The translations under genes and the position numbers were made by a program. From assembly GCF_040448685.1 (NCBI RefSeq), contig NZ_CP159290.1:1736001-1800000 (forward strand): 64,000 bases of DNA. Reading direction: 5' to 3'. Position 1 is the stretch's first letter, and the number at the start of each line of letters is the position of its first letter. The notes below the pieces were generated by a model. That model was not told where the DNA came from and did not search any database. It saw nothing but the letters and a program-made list of their open reading frames with translations. This document shows, piece after piece, positions 29,442-37,019 of this stretch. This stretch comes from Cellulosimicrobium sp. ES-005. GTDB taxonomy: Bacteria > Actinomycetota > Actinomycetes > Actinomycetales > Cellulomonadaceae.

Positions 29442-31661
29442 GTGCCGCTCCAGCCCTCCCCGTCCCCGTCTGCCACCACCCACCGCGACCACCGCGACCA
29501 CCGCGATCCCGCCACGCACGCCGTCGCGGAGGAGCAGCAGCACCTCGACGCCGCGCTCGCGCGCCGCACCCGGCTCCTCGCCGAGCTGGACGCCCAGCTC
29601 GCCGTGCCGGTCGACCCGGACCGGCCCGGCGCCGAGGACGTCGTCGAGCGCTCGCGGCGCGCGGGGCTGCACCGTCGGCGCACCGAGCTCGAGCGGGCGG
29701 AGAGCGGGCTCGTGTTCGGCCGCGTCGACACCGTCGAGGGCGTGACGCGCCACGTCGGGCGGGTCGGGATCGCCGCGCCCGACGACGACGCCGACCCGCT
29801 CGTGCTCGACTGGCGCGCCGACGGCGCCCGCGCCTTCTACACCGCGACCGCGCGCGAGCCGCAGGGCCTCGCGCGGCGCCGGCACGTGCGGACCGCGGGC
29901 GACCGCGTCACCGGCGTGGACGACGAGCCGCTCGACGGCTCGGCGACCGGGGCGGACGACGAGGACGGCCTCGTCGGCGAGGGCGCGCTGCTGGCAGCCC
30001 TGTCCGAGCGGCGTACCGGCCGCATGGGCACCGCGGTCGCGACCCTCCAGGCCGAGCAGGACGCGATCGTGCGCGCCCCGGCCGAGCAGACGCTCGTCGT
30101 GCAGGGCGGCCCGGGGACGGGCAAGACGGTCGTCGCGCTGCACCGCGTCGCGTACCTGCTGTTCACGCACCCGCACCTCGCGGAGCGCGGCGTGCTCCTG
30201 CTCGGCCCGTCGTCGCGGTTCCTCGAGTACGTGGCCCAGGTGCTGCCCGCGCTGGGGGAGACGGCGGTCGTGTCCGCCACGTGCGACACGCTCGTGCCCG
30301 GCGTCGCGCCCGAGCGCGACGAGTCGCGGGAGATCGCCGAGCTCAAGGGCCGCGCGCTGTGGCAGGACGTCGTGGCGCGCTACGCCGACTCCCTGGTCCC
30401 GGACGCGCGAGCGCTCACGGTGCGGCTCGACGGCGAGCCGCTGACGCTCGACGCGGCCCGGGTCGGACAGGTCCTGCGTGCGGCCCGCGCGGGCGGCCGC
30501 AGCGTGCTGGCCGCGCGCCGCCGGGCCGTCGACCTCCTGCTCGACGCGCTCGTCGACGAGGCCGCGGCACGGCACGCCGAGCTGCTCGAACGCGTCGAGG
30601 AGGGGTTCGAGGACGTGCTCGGGAAGCTCGACGCCGGGCTCGCCGCGCACGACGACCGCGCCCCGACCACCGGCGCGCGCGGCGGCGACGTCGACGGCGA
30701 GCTCACGGACGACGACCTGGACCGGCTGCGCGACGACCTCGCGGGCGAGCCCGGGTTCACGACCGCCGTCGACGCCTGGTGGCCCGTCACGGACGCGCGC
30801 ACGGCGCTCGCGGACCTGCTGGGTGACGCCGCGCTGCTCGCGCGGCACGCGCCCGAGCTCTCGGCCGCGGAGGTCGGCCTCGTGGTGGGCGAGCCCGTCG
30901 GTCTCGCACCGAGCGACGTCCCGCTCCTCGACGCGCTCGCCGACGCGCTGGGCACCCCGGACGCGCCCGGCGAGCAGGGCGAGTTCCTCGCGCAGCGCGC
31001 GACGACGCGCCGCGACTGGGTCTACGGGCACGTCGTGGTCGACGAGGCGCAGGAGCTCTCGCCCATGCAGTGGCACATGGTGCTGCGCCGCTGCCCGACC
31101 CGTTCGGTGACCGCCGTCGGGGACGTCGACCAGACCGAGGCGCCGCACCGTCACACGGACTGGGCGGACGTCGTCGGCCCGATCTTCGGGGAGCGCTGGC
31201 ACCGCGCGGACCTGACGATCTGCTACCGCACGCCCCGCGAGGTCATGGAGCTCGTCGGGCCCGTGCTGCGCGCGGCGGGCAGCCGCAACGCACCCCCACG
31301 CGCGGTGCGCGACGCGGGGGTCGCGCCGCGCGACGTCGTCGTGCCCGCCGACGCGTCGGACGCGACGCTGGGCGCGGCGGTCGCGGCCGAGGTCGCGCGT
31401 CTCGCGGAGCGGTACGACGGCGGTTCCGTCGGTGTCGTGGCGCCGCGCGACCGGCTCGGCCGCCTGGGCGCCGCCGTGAGCGGGGTTCCCGTCCTCAGCA
31501 CCTCGGAGGCGAAGGGGCTCGAGTGGGACGCGGTCGTCGTCGTCGACCCCGACGGCATCGCCGCCGAGCCGCGCGGCGGGAACGGCCTGTACGTCGCGAT
31601 GACCCGGTGCACGCAGGAGCTCGCGCGCGTCGGCGTGGGCGCGCCGTCCGGGACCGGCTGA
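29442..31661 (+). CDS. HelD-like UvrD-superfamily ATPase (first copy)
   Basis: A 739-aa SF1-type ATPase of the HelD family, which binds RNA polymerase and recycles stalled complexes. It has an N-terminal coiled coil (AEEQQHLDAALARRTRLLAELDAQL), VLDWRADGARAFYTAT, Walker A GGPGTGKTVVALHRVAYLL (about residue 222), Walker B VVVDEAQELSPMQWHMVLRRCP, VGDVDQTEAP, YRTPREVM and the C-terminal motif STSEAKGLEWDAVVVVDP. GTG 29442 is chosen because AAGAGG precedes it; GTG 29412 is possible. A second HelD family gene lies at 40562, and this one has no RAE-like element upstream. Confidence 0.88.
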   Translation: MPLQPSPSPSATTHRDHRDHRDPATHAVAEEQQHLDAALARRTRLLAELDAQLAVPVDPDRPGAEDVVERSRRAGLHRRRTELERAESGLVFGRVDTVEGVTRHVGRVGIAAPDDDADPLVLDWRADGARAFYTATAREPQGLARRRHVRTAGDRVTGVDDEPLDGSATGADDEDGLVGEGALLAALSERRTGRMGTAVATLQAEQDAIVRAPAEQTLVVQGGPGTGKTVVALHRVAYLLFTHPHLAERGVLLLGPSSRFLEYVAQVLPALGETAVVSATCDTLVPGVAPERDESREIAELKGRALWQDVVARYADSLVPDARALTVRLDGEPLTLDAARVGQVLRAARAGGRSVLAARRRAVDLLLDALVDEAAARHAELLERVEEGFEDVLGKLDAGLAAHDDRAPTTGARGGDVDGELTDDDLDRLRDDLAGEPGFTTAVDAWWPVTDARTALADLLGDAALLARHAPELSAAEVGLVVGEPVGLAPSDVPLLDALADALGTPDAPGEQGEFLAQRATTRRDWVYGHVVVDEAQELSPMQWHMVLRRCPTRSVTAVGDVDQTEAPHRHTDWADVVGPIFGERWHRADLTICYRTPREVMELVGPVLRAAGSRNAPPRAVRDAGVAPRDVVVPADASDATLGAAVAAEVARLAERYDGGSVGVVAPRDRLGRLGAAVSGVPVLSTSEAKGLEWDAVVVVDPDGIAAEPRGGNGLYVAMTRCTQELARVGVGAPSGTG

Positions 31662-31671
31662 CGCTCCCGCC

Positions 31672-32376
31672 TCAGGTGGGGGAGGTCGGCCGGGCGAGCC
31701 GGTCGACCTCCCGCACCACGACGTCGACGAGCGTCGGGTCGCCGAGCGGGAGGAAGTGGCCCGCGAGGGGCAGCTCGACGTTGCGCGCGCCCTCGAGCCG
31801 CCCCGTCTCGGGGATGTGCGGGTCGAAGCGCGGGTAGACGGCCGTGATCCGCGCGTCCACGCGGCGCTCCGCGGCGAGCGCGAGCAGCGCCGCGTCCCGC
31901 GGCGAGAAGGCCCGCAGCGTGCGGCCCAGGAGATAGCGCGCGTACGTCGAGCCGTTGAACGGCGTCGCGACCGCCACCATGCCGACGACGCGCGAGCCGG
32001 CGGGGGACAGCATGACGCTCTTGCCCACGAGCCCGCCCTTGCTGTGCGCGACGAGGACGACGCCGTGCAGGTCGGCCTCCGCGAGGAACGCCGCGGTGCG
32101 GTCGGCGGCGTCGGCGAAGGGGCGCCGGTTGTACCCGAGCCCCGGCACGGCGTGCACCGGGTGCCCGGCCCGCACCAGCGCCGTCGCGACGGACGCGAGG
32201 AGCTGCCACGTCTCGTAGACGCCGGGCAGCAGCACGACGGGATCGCGCCCGCCCGGGCCGTCCGGGACGGGGCGCCGTGGCCGCAGGGCGCCCGCGACCT
32301 GGCGCGCCGCGACGTACGCGTAGTCCGCCGCGCGGTCACGCAGCCGCAGCCTCCCGGCCCGCCGCGGCGTGGTCAC
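31672..32376 (-). CDS. Alpha/beta hydrolase (lipase-like)
   Basis: A 234-aa serine hydrolase: oxyanion strand VVLLPGVYETWQLL, nucleophile elbow VAHSKGGLVG (Ser in HSKGG instead of the usual G-x-S-x-G), and a catalytic His in LAGHFLPLGD near the C-terminus. The lid-less core resembles triacylglycerol-lipase-like esterases. GTG 32376 overlaps the stop of the upstream hydrolase gene (GTGA), making a two-hydrolase operon. It ends 10 bp from the convergent HelD-like gene. Substrate unknown. Confidence 0.82.
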   Translation of the reverse strand: MTTPRRAGRLRLRDRAADYAYVAARQVAGALRPRRPVPDGPGGRDPVVLLPGVYETWQLLASVATALVRAGHPVHAVPGLGYNRRPFADAADRTAAFLAEADLHGVVLVAHSKGGLVGKSVMLSPAGSRVVGMVAVATPFNGSTYARYLLGRTLRAFSPRDAALLALAAERRVDARITAVYPRFDPHIPETGRLEGARNVELPLAGHFLPLGDPTLVDVVVREVDRLARPTSPT

Positions 32377-33185
32377 GCGAGGCCGCCGGCGTCGAGGACG
32401 GCCGCGACGACCGCTTCCGGGTCGGCGTCCATCGCGTGGTGCCGCCCGCGGACCTCGCCAGACGTGCCGTGCGGCGCGGCGGCCGCGAGCTCGCGGACCC
32501 ACGCGCGGGGGGCGACCGGGTCGTGCGCGCCGCGCAGCACGACGACCCGACCCGGCACCTGCGGGAGGACCTCCTCGAGGCGGTGCCGTAGCATGCTCCG
32601 CACCTGCCGCGCGTAGTACGGCAGCGAGCAGCGCAGCACGTAGTCGACCGCGAGCGTCGCGAGCGCGCGCGGACGCTCGCCGACCGCGTCGCGGGCGAGC
32701 CGCAGCGCCTGGCGTGGCACGGTCCGAGCCCGCCGGTCCGCCGTCGGGCCGATCAGCACCCCGGCGGGCGCCTCGAGCGGGTGGTCGGCCATCGCCTGGC
32801 CCACGACCTGGGCGCCCATCGAGTGGCCGACGAGCACGACGGCGGACGGCGGACCGGCCGGGGCGTCGAGGACGAACCGGCGCACGTAGCCCGCGACGAC
32901 GGCCGCGTGCTCCTCGATCGGCACGTCGCGTCGCGCGCGCGGGGCGGCGCCGAAGCCCGGCAGGTCGATCGCGTGCACGGCGACGCCCGGCCCCGGCCCG
33001 GGACGCAGGAGCGCGCGTCGCACGGGGTCGAACGCTCGCGCGGACGACCCGACGCCGTGGACGAGCACCACGGCGAGCGTCGGAGCGGGCTCGCCCGACG
33101 CGTGCGCCGTCGCCCGCAGGCCGCCGACCACGAAGCGCACCTCGGCGGCGTCGGGCGTCGTCCGGGACGAGGCGCGCGCGGTCAT
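32373..33185 (-). CDS. Alpha/beta hydrolase
   Basis: A 270-aa hydrolase with oxyanion motif VVLVHGVGSSARAFDPV, nucleophile elbow VLVGHSMGAQVVG (Ser about residue 122), Asp region VVVLRGAHDPVAP and catalytic His in GRHHAMDADPEAV. This is the complete Ser-Asp-His set of the alpha/beta hydrolase fold. No signal peptide, so cytoplasmic. Coupled by a 4-bp overlap to the second hydrolase. Possible roles include esterase or lactonase; nothing narrows it. Confidence 0.87.
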   Translation of the reverse strand: MTARASSRTTPDAAEVRFVVGGLRATAHASGEPAPTLAVVLVHGVGSSARAFDPVRRALLRPGPGPGVAVHAIDLPGFGAAPRARRDVPIEEHAAVVAGYVRRFVLDAPAGPPSAVVLVGHSMGAQVVGQAMADHPLEAPAGVLIGPTADRRARTVPRQALRLARDAVGERPRALATLAVDYVLRCSLPYYARQVRSMLRHRLEEVLPQVPGRVVVLRGAHDPVAPRAWVRELAAAAPHGTSGEVRGRHHAMDADPEAVVAAVLDAGGLA

Positions 33186-33240
33186 CGCACCAGCATGCGG
33201 GCCCGGCCGGGGTCGCGCGCGGGATCGCTCGCCGGGAGGG

Positions 33241-33873
33241 TCACTCGAGCGGGCTCGACGGGTCGCCCGACGCGGGCTCGGCCGGCGCGGCCCGCGACCC
33301 GAGCGCGTCGTCCTGCATCTGCTCCGCCTCCACGACGCCGAGCTCGTCGAGGAGGAAGAGGAACGCGCGCGCGTACGGGTTGTCGTCGACCCGTGCGCGA
33401 ACCTCCGGCCAGTCGATCTGCTCGCGCATCGCGCGCGCGACCGGCAGGAGGCGCGAGAAGTCGCAGTAGTGCTCGCCCACGACGCGCAGCTTCGACGTCA
33501 TGATCTCGGTCGCGGACAGCACGGGCATGCGGACCGCGAGCACCTCGATCTCATCGGTGCGCGCGAGGAGGTCGTCGTCGATCGGCTCGCCGACCATCCG
33601 GTAGAGGACGTCGATGAGCTCCCCGCCGTGGTGGGCCTTGAAGAGCCAGTTCTCCGTCGGCTCCGTGATCTCGAGCCCTGCGGCCCGCAGCACCTCGCGC
33701 GCGCGGTCGACGTCGACCTCGCGGATCGCGAAGTCGGCGTCGTGGCTCGGCTCCGGCGCGCCGCGCGCCCACGCGGCGTACCCGCCGACGAGGGCGTGGG
33801 GGATGTCGGCCTCGGCGAGCGCCGCGGCGGTCATGCGGAGGCCGTCGTGCAGCGCGTCCCTGTCGTCCACCAT
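33241..33873 (-). CDS. Nucleotidyltransferase-fold protein (MNT/AbiEii-like)
   Basis: A 210-aa protein with ALVGGYAAWARGAPEPSHDADFAI, i.e. the GG-x(n)-D-x-D signature of the nucleotidyltransferase fold, followed by VLRAAGLEI and LIDVLYRM, then a helical C-terminus. Such proteins include kanamycin nucleotidyltransferase relatives and the toxins of AbiE/MNT-HEPN pairs. No antitoxin-like or HEPN partner is adjacent, so a toxin role is not supported. The start ATG at 33873 lies close to the divergent EEP gene. Confidence 0.7.
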   Translation of the reverse strand: MVDDRDALHDGLRMTAAALAEADIPHALVGGYAAWARGAPEPSHDADFAIREVDVDRAREVLRAAGLEITEPTENWLFKAHHGGELIDVLYRMVGEPIDDDLLARTDEIEVLAVRMPVLSATEIMTSKLRVVGEHYCDFSRLLPVARAMREQIDWPEVRARVDDNPYARAFLFLLDELGVVEAEQMQDDALGSRAAPAEPASGDPSSPLE

Positions 33874-33972
33874 GCCCAGGGTCTACACCACCCCCGGTGC
33901 GCTGGCACGTCGCCGCGCGTGCCCGGTCGGGCGAGGGGCGCCGGTGCGCGTGCGACCCGGAGCAGGCGTACC

Positions 33973-33978
33973 CAGAAT
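33973..33978 (+). promoter_or_regulatory. -10 CAGAAT of the EEP hydrolase gene (leaderless)
   Basis: CAGAAT is followed by 7 nt and the GTG at 33986. The GGGAGG in between touches the start codon and is too close to work as a ribosome site. Confidence 0.4.
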
Positions 33979-33985
33979 CGGGAGG

Positions 33986-34882
33986 GTGCGCCTCGCGACG
34001 TTCAACATCCTGCACGGACGGTCGCTCGTCGACGACCGGGTCGACGTCGACCGCTTCGCCGGCGCCGTCCGCGACCTCGACGCGGACGTCCTCGCGCTCC
34101 AGGAGGTGGACCGGGACCAGCCGCGCTCGCACCGCGCGGACCTCACGGCGGTCGCGGCGGAGGCGGCGGGCGCCGTCGAGCACCGGTTCGTCGCCACGCT
34201 GGTCGGCGAGCCGGGCGTGTGGACCGCGCCGACCGGCGAGCACCAGCCGGGCCGGGCCGCCTACGGGATCGCCGTCGTGAGCAGGTACCCCGTCGCCGGC
34301 TGGCGCACCGTCCTCCTGCCCGCTCCTCGCACGCGCGTCCCGGTCCGGTTCCCCGGGAGCCGGCTGCCGACGCTCGTGCGCGACGAGCCGCGCGCGGCGC
34401 TCGTGGCACGGGTCGAGGCCCCCGGCGGTCCCCTGACCGTCGCGTGCACGCACCTGACCTTCGTCCCCGGGCGCAACCTGACCCAGCTCGTGCGGCTGAC
34501 CCGGTCGCTCGTCGCCGAGGCCCCCGACGGCGAACCGGTCGTGCTGCTCGGCGACCTCAACGTCGACGCGCCCCAGGCGGCCCGGACGAGCGGGTGGCGC
34601 CCGCTGGCGTCGGCCGCGACGTTCCCGGTCGGCGAGCCCGCGCGTCAGCTCGACCACGTGCTCGCCCACGGGGCGGTCCGCGCGACGGAGCCCGCGGTGG
34701 CGGTCGACACGGGCCTGTCCGACCACCGCGCGCTGGTCGTCCCCGTGGCTCTGGGCGGGGAGCACCACGCCTCCCCGACGAGATCGCACGCGGCGGACGA
34801 GGACCATGCGCCCCCGACGGCGGGTGCGGGGGACCGGTACCGCCGCACCGACGGCCGAGGGCTGGCGCGCGGTCCCTCGTGA
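33986..34882 (+). CDS. Endonuclease/exonuclease/phosphatase (EEP) family hydrolase
   Basis: A 298-aa metal-dependent phosphoesterase. Family motifs in order: LATFNILHGRS (N-terminal Asn), LALQEVDRDQPRS (metal Glu), CTHLTF, LLGDLNVDAP (GDxN) and SDHRALVVPV (catalytic His). No signal peptide, so cytoplasmic. The last ~40 residues are low-complexity. The substrate may be a nucleic acid, sphingolipid or inositol phosphate; it cannot be narrowed. It reads toward the iron locus. Confidence 0.88.
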   Translation: MRLATFNILHGRSLVDDRVDVDRFAGAVRDLDADVLALQEVDRDQPRSHRADLTAVAAEAAGAVEHRFVATLVGEPGVWTAPTGEHQPGRAAYGIAVVSRYPVAGWRTVLLPAPRTRVPVRFPGSRLPTLVRDEPRAALVARVEAPGGPLTVACTHLTFVPGRNLTQLVRLTRSLVAEAPDGEPVVLLGDLNVDAPQAARTSGWRPLASAATFPVGEPARQLDHVLAHGAVRATEPAVAVDTGLSDHRALVVPVALGGEHHASPTRSHAADEDHAPPTAGAGDRYRRTDGRGLARGPS

Positions 34883-34925
34883 ACCGCGTCACACGGGCGG
34901 CAGGGTCTGGTTCGGACCCGGCGGC

Positions 34926-34944
34926 ATAGATTAGCCTCACCTAT
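34926..34944 (+). promoter_or_regulatory. IdeR/DtxR iron box before the siderophore ABC operon
   Basis: ATAGATTAGCCTCACCTAT matches the 19-bp consensus (TTAGGTTAGCCTAACCTAA) at 15 positions by my count. It ends exactly one base before the GTG start. TAGCCT inside it (34932-34937) is 7 nt from GTG, so it also acts as the -10 of a leaderless promoter. Iron-loaded IdeR would block it. Confidence 0.85.
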
Positions 34945-35805
34945 GTGAGTGGAACCTCAGTTGTCCCGAGCCCGGCCGGAGCGCCCGGCGCCCCGGCCCT
35001 CGCCGGGCACGACCTGCGGCTGTCCTACGACGCGCGCACGGTGGTCCACGGCGCCGCGCTGGAGCTCGCGCCCGGAGCCGTCACGGCGCTGATCGGTCCC
35101 AACGGCTCGGGCAAGTCGACGCTCCTGCGCTCGCTCGCGCGCCTGCACCGCCCCGACGCCGGGACGGTCGCGCTCGACGACGCGCCCGACGCGCTCGCGC
35201 TGCACCCCAAGGACTTCGCGCGGCGGGTGACGCTCCTGTCCCAGAGCCGGCCCACGCCGTCGGGCGTGAGCGTGCGCGACGTCGTCGCGTACGGGCGCCA
35301 CCCCTACCGCGGCCGGTTCCGCGCCAACGACCCCGACGGCCCGCGCGCGATCGCGCACGCCATGGACGTCACGGGCATCACGACGATGGCCGACCGCGGC
35401 GTCGACGAGCTCTCCGGCGGCGAGCTGCAGCGCGTGTGGCTCGCGACGTGCCTCGCGCAGGACACGCGGGTGCTCCTGCTCGACGAGCCGACGACGTACC
35501 TCGACCTGCGCTACCAGGTCGAGCTGCTCGACCTCGTGCGCGACCTCGCGACCGAGCACGGCGTGGCCGTCGGCGTCGTGCTGCACGACCTCAACCAGGC
35601 GGCCGCGGTCGCCGACCGCGTCGTCCTGCTCCACTCGGGCGTCGTGCGCGCCACCGGGCCCGCCGACGAGGTCCTCACGTCCGAGCTCCTCACCGAGGTC
35701 TACGGCATCCACGTCGACGTCTACACGCACCCCCTCACGGGGCGCACGTGCTGCGAGCCGCTCGGGCGGCACGCCGCGCGGCTCGACGCGGCCGTCCTCG
35801 TCTGA
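34945..35805 (+). CDS. Iron-siderophore ABC transporter ATPase (FecE/FepC-like)
   Basis: A 286-aa ATPase energising Fe3+-siderophore import. It has Walker A GPNGSGKST, FARRVTLLSQSRPTPSGVSVRDVVAYGRHPYRGRF (the GRxP(H/Y) motif typical of siderophore ATPases), signature LSGGELQRVWLA, Walker B LLLDEPTTYLD and switch H in VLHDLNQA. The N-terminus is extended by about 20 low-complexity residues. It is the first gene of the iron-repressed locus, with the binding protein and fused permease downstream. Confidence 0.94.
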   Translation: MSGTSVVPSPAGAPGAPALAGHDLRLSYDARTVVHGAALELAPGAVTALIGPNGSGKSTLLRSLARLHRPDAGTVALDDAPDALALHPKDFARRVTLLSQSRPTPSGVSVRDVVAYGRHPYRGRFRANDPDGPRAIAHAMDVTGITTMADRGVDELSGGELQRVWLATCLAQDTRVLLLDEPTTYLDLRYQVELLDLVRDLATEHGVAVGVVLHDLNQAAAVADRVVLLHSGVVRATGPADEVLTSELLTEVYGIHVDVYTHPLTGRTCCEPLGRHAARLDAAVLV

Positions 35806-35934
35806 CCTCCGCACCACCCCGACGTACCACCCCACGACGAACCCCGCACCGACCCACCGCCCGGCCCCGACGCGCGCCCACCGGCCCGCCCGACGGAGCA
35901 CGGACCGGGCACCGACCGACCCCGAAGGACACCC

Positions 35935-36936
35935 ATGCGCTCGACCACCCGTTCCCTCGCCGCGGGCGCCCTCGCGCTCGCCACGGCGCTCGCGCTCACC
36001 GCGTGCGGCACGACCGAGGACCCCGCGGCCGCCGACGGCGACGCCGACGCGACGACGGACGCCGCGTCCGGCCCCGTCACCGTCACCGACGAGCGCGGCG
36101 AGGTCACGCTCGACGCCCCGGCGACCGACATCGTCTCGCTCGAGTGGGGTCTCACGGAGAACCTCGTCGCGCTCGGCATCGAGCCCGTCGGGCAGGCGGA
36201 CGTCGAGGGCTACAACACGTGGGACACCGTCGCGCCGATCGACGCGAGCACGCCCGACGTCGGCACGCGCGGCGAGCCCAGCCTCGACGCGATCTCCGCG
36301 CTCGAGCCGGACCTCGTCGTGACGACGACCGACCTGCCGGAGAACGTCATCGCGCAGATCGAGGAGGTCGCGCCGGTGCTCGCGCTGCGCGGCTCCGACG
36401 GCGAGGACCCGATCGGCTACATGCGCTCCACGGTGGAGACGCTCGGCACCGTGACCGGTCGCGAGGACGAGGCGGCCGCCGCGCTCGAGACCTACGACGC
36501 GAAGATCGCCGACGCCACGGCGGCGCTCGACGAGGCCGGGCTCGCCGGCGCCGACTTCACGATGGCGGACGGCTGGGTCACCAACGGTGCCGTCTCCGTC
36601 CGCATGTACACGCCGGGCTCGTTCTTCGGCGCGATCGGCGAGGAGATCGGGCTCGTCAACGCGTGGACCGAGGGCGGGGACCCCGACTACGGGCTCGCCC
36701 AGACCGACGTCGAGGGCCTGACCCAGCTCGGCGACGTGCAGTTCCTCTACGTCGCGAGCGACTCCGAGGCCGACCCGTTCACGGACGGCCTCGCCGGCAA
36801 CGCGGTGTGGGAGCAGCTCCCGTTCGTCACGGCCGGGAACGTGCACCGCCTCCCCGACGGCATCTGGATGTTCGGCGGCCCGCTGTCCGCGGCGGCCTAC
36901 GCCGACGCGGTCGTCGAGGCGCTCACCGCGGCCTGA
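35935..36936 (+). CDS. Iron-siderophore binding lipoprotein
   Basis: A 333-aa substrate-binding protein. It has a signal peptide with lipobox LTAC (Cys about residue 23), an acidic Ala/Asp/Thr linker, then a class III binding fold (VTVTDERGEVTLDAPATDIVSLEWGLTENLVALGIEPVGQADVEGY ... LEPDLVVTTTDLPENVIAQIEEVAPVLAL). Sits between the ATPase and the permease, 129 bp from the former. ATG at 35935 follows GAAGGA. Family members capture ferric siderophores, haem or cobalamin. The iron boxes at this locus favour a ferric siderophore. Confidence 0.94.
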   Translation: MRSTTRSLAAGALALATALALTACGTTEDPAAADGDADATTDAASGPVTVTDERGEVTLDAPATDIVSLEWGLTENLVALGIEPVGQADVEGYNTWDTVAPIDASTPDVGTRGEPSLDAISALEPDLVVTTTDLPENVIAQIEEVAPVLALRGSDGEDPIGYMRSTVETLGTVTGREDEAAAALETYDAKIADATAALDEAGLAGADFTMADGWVTNGAVSVRMYTPGSFFGAIGEEIGLVNAWTEGGDPDYGLAQTDVEGLTQLGDVQFLYVASDSEADPFTDGLAGNAVWEQLPFVTAGNVHRLPDGIWMFGGPLSAAAYADAVVEALTAA

Positions 36937-37019
36937 CACCGGTCCGCACCACCACCGGGCGCGGGCGCGCCCGGGACGACGAGAAGGCTGACGAGAACCA
37001 CAGTGCTGACGAGGACATC

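Noticed and set aside
33241-33873. Toxin-antitoxin module around the nucleotidyltransferase-like gene
   Set aside because: No HEPN or helix-turn-helix partner is adjacent and the neighbours are a hydrolase operon and a divergent EEP gene.
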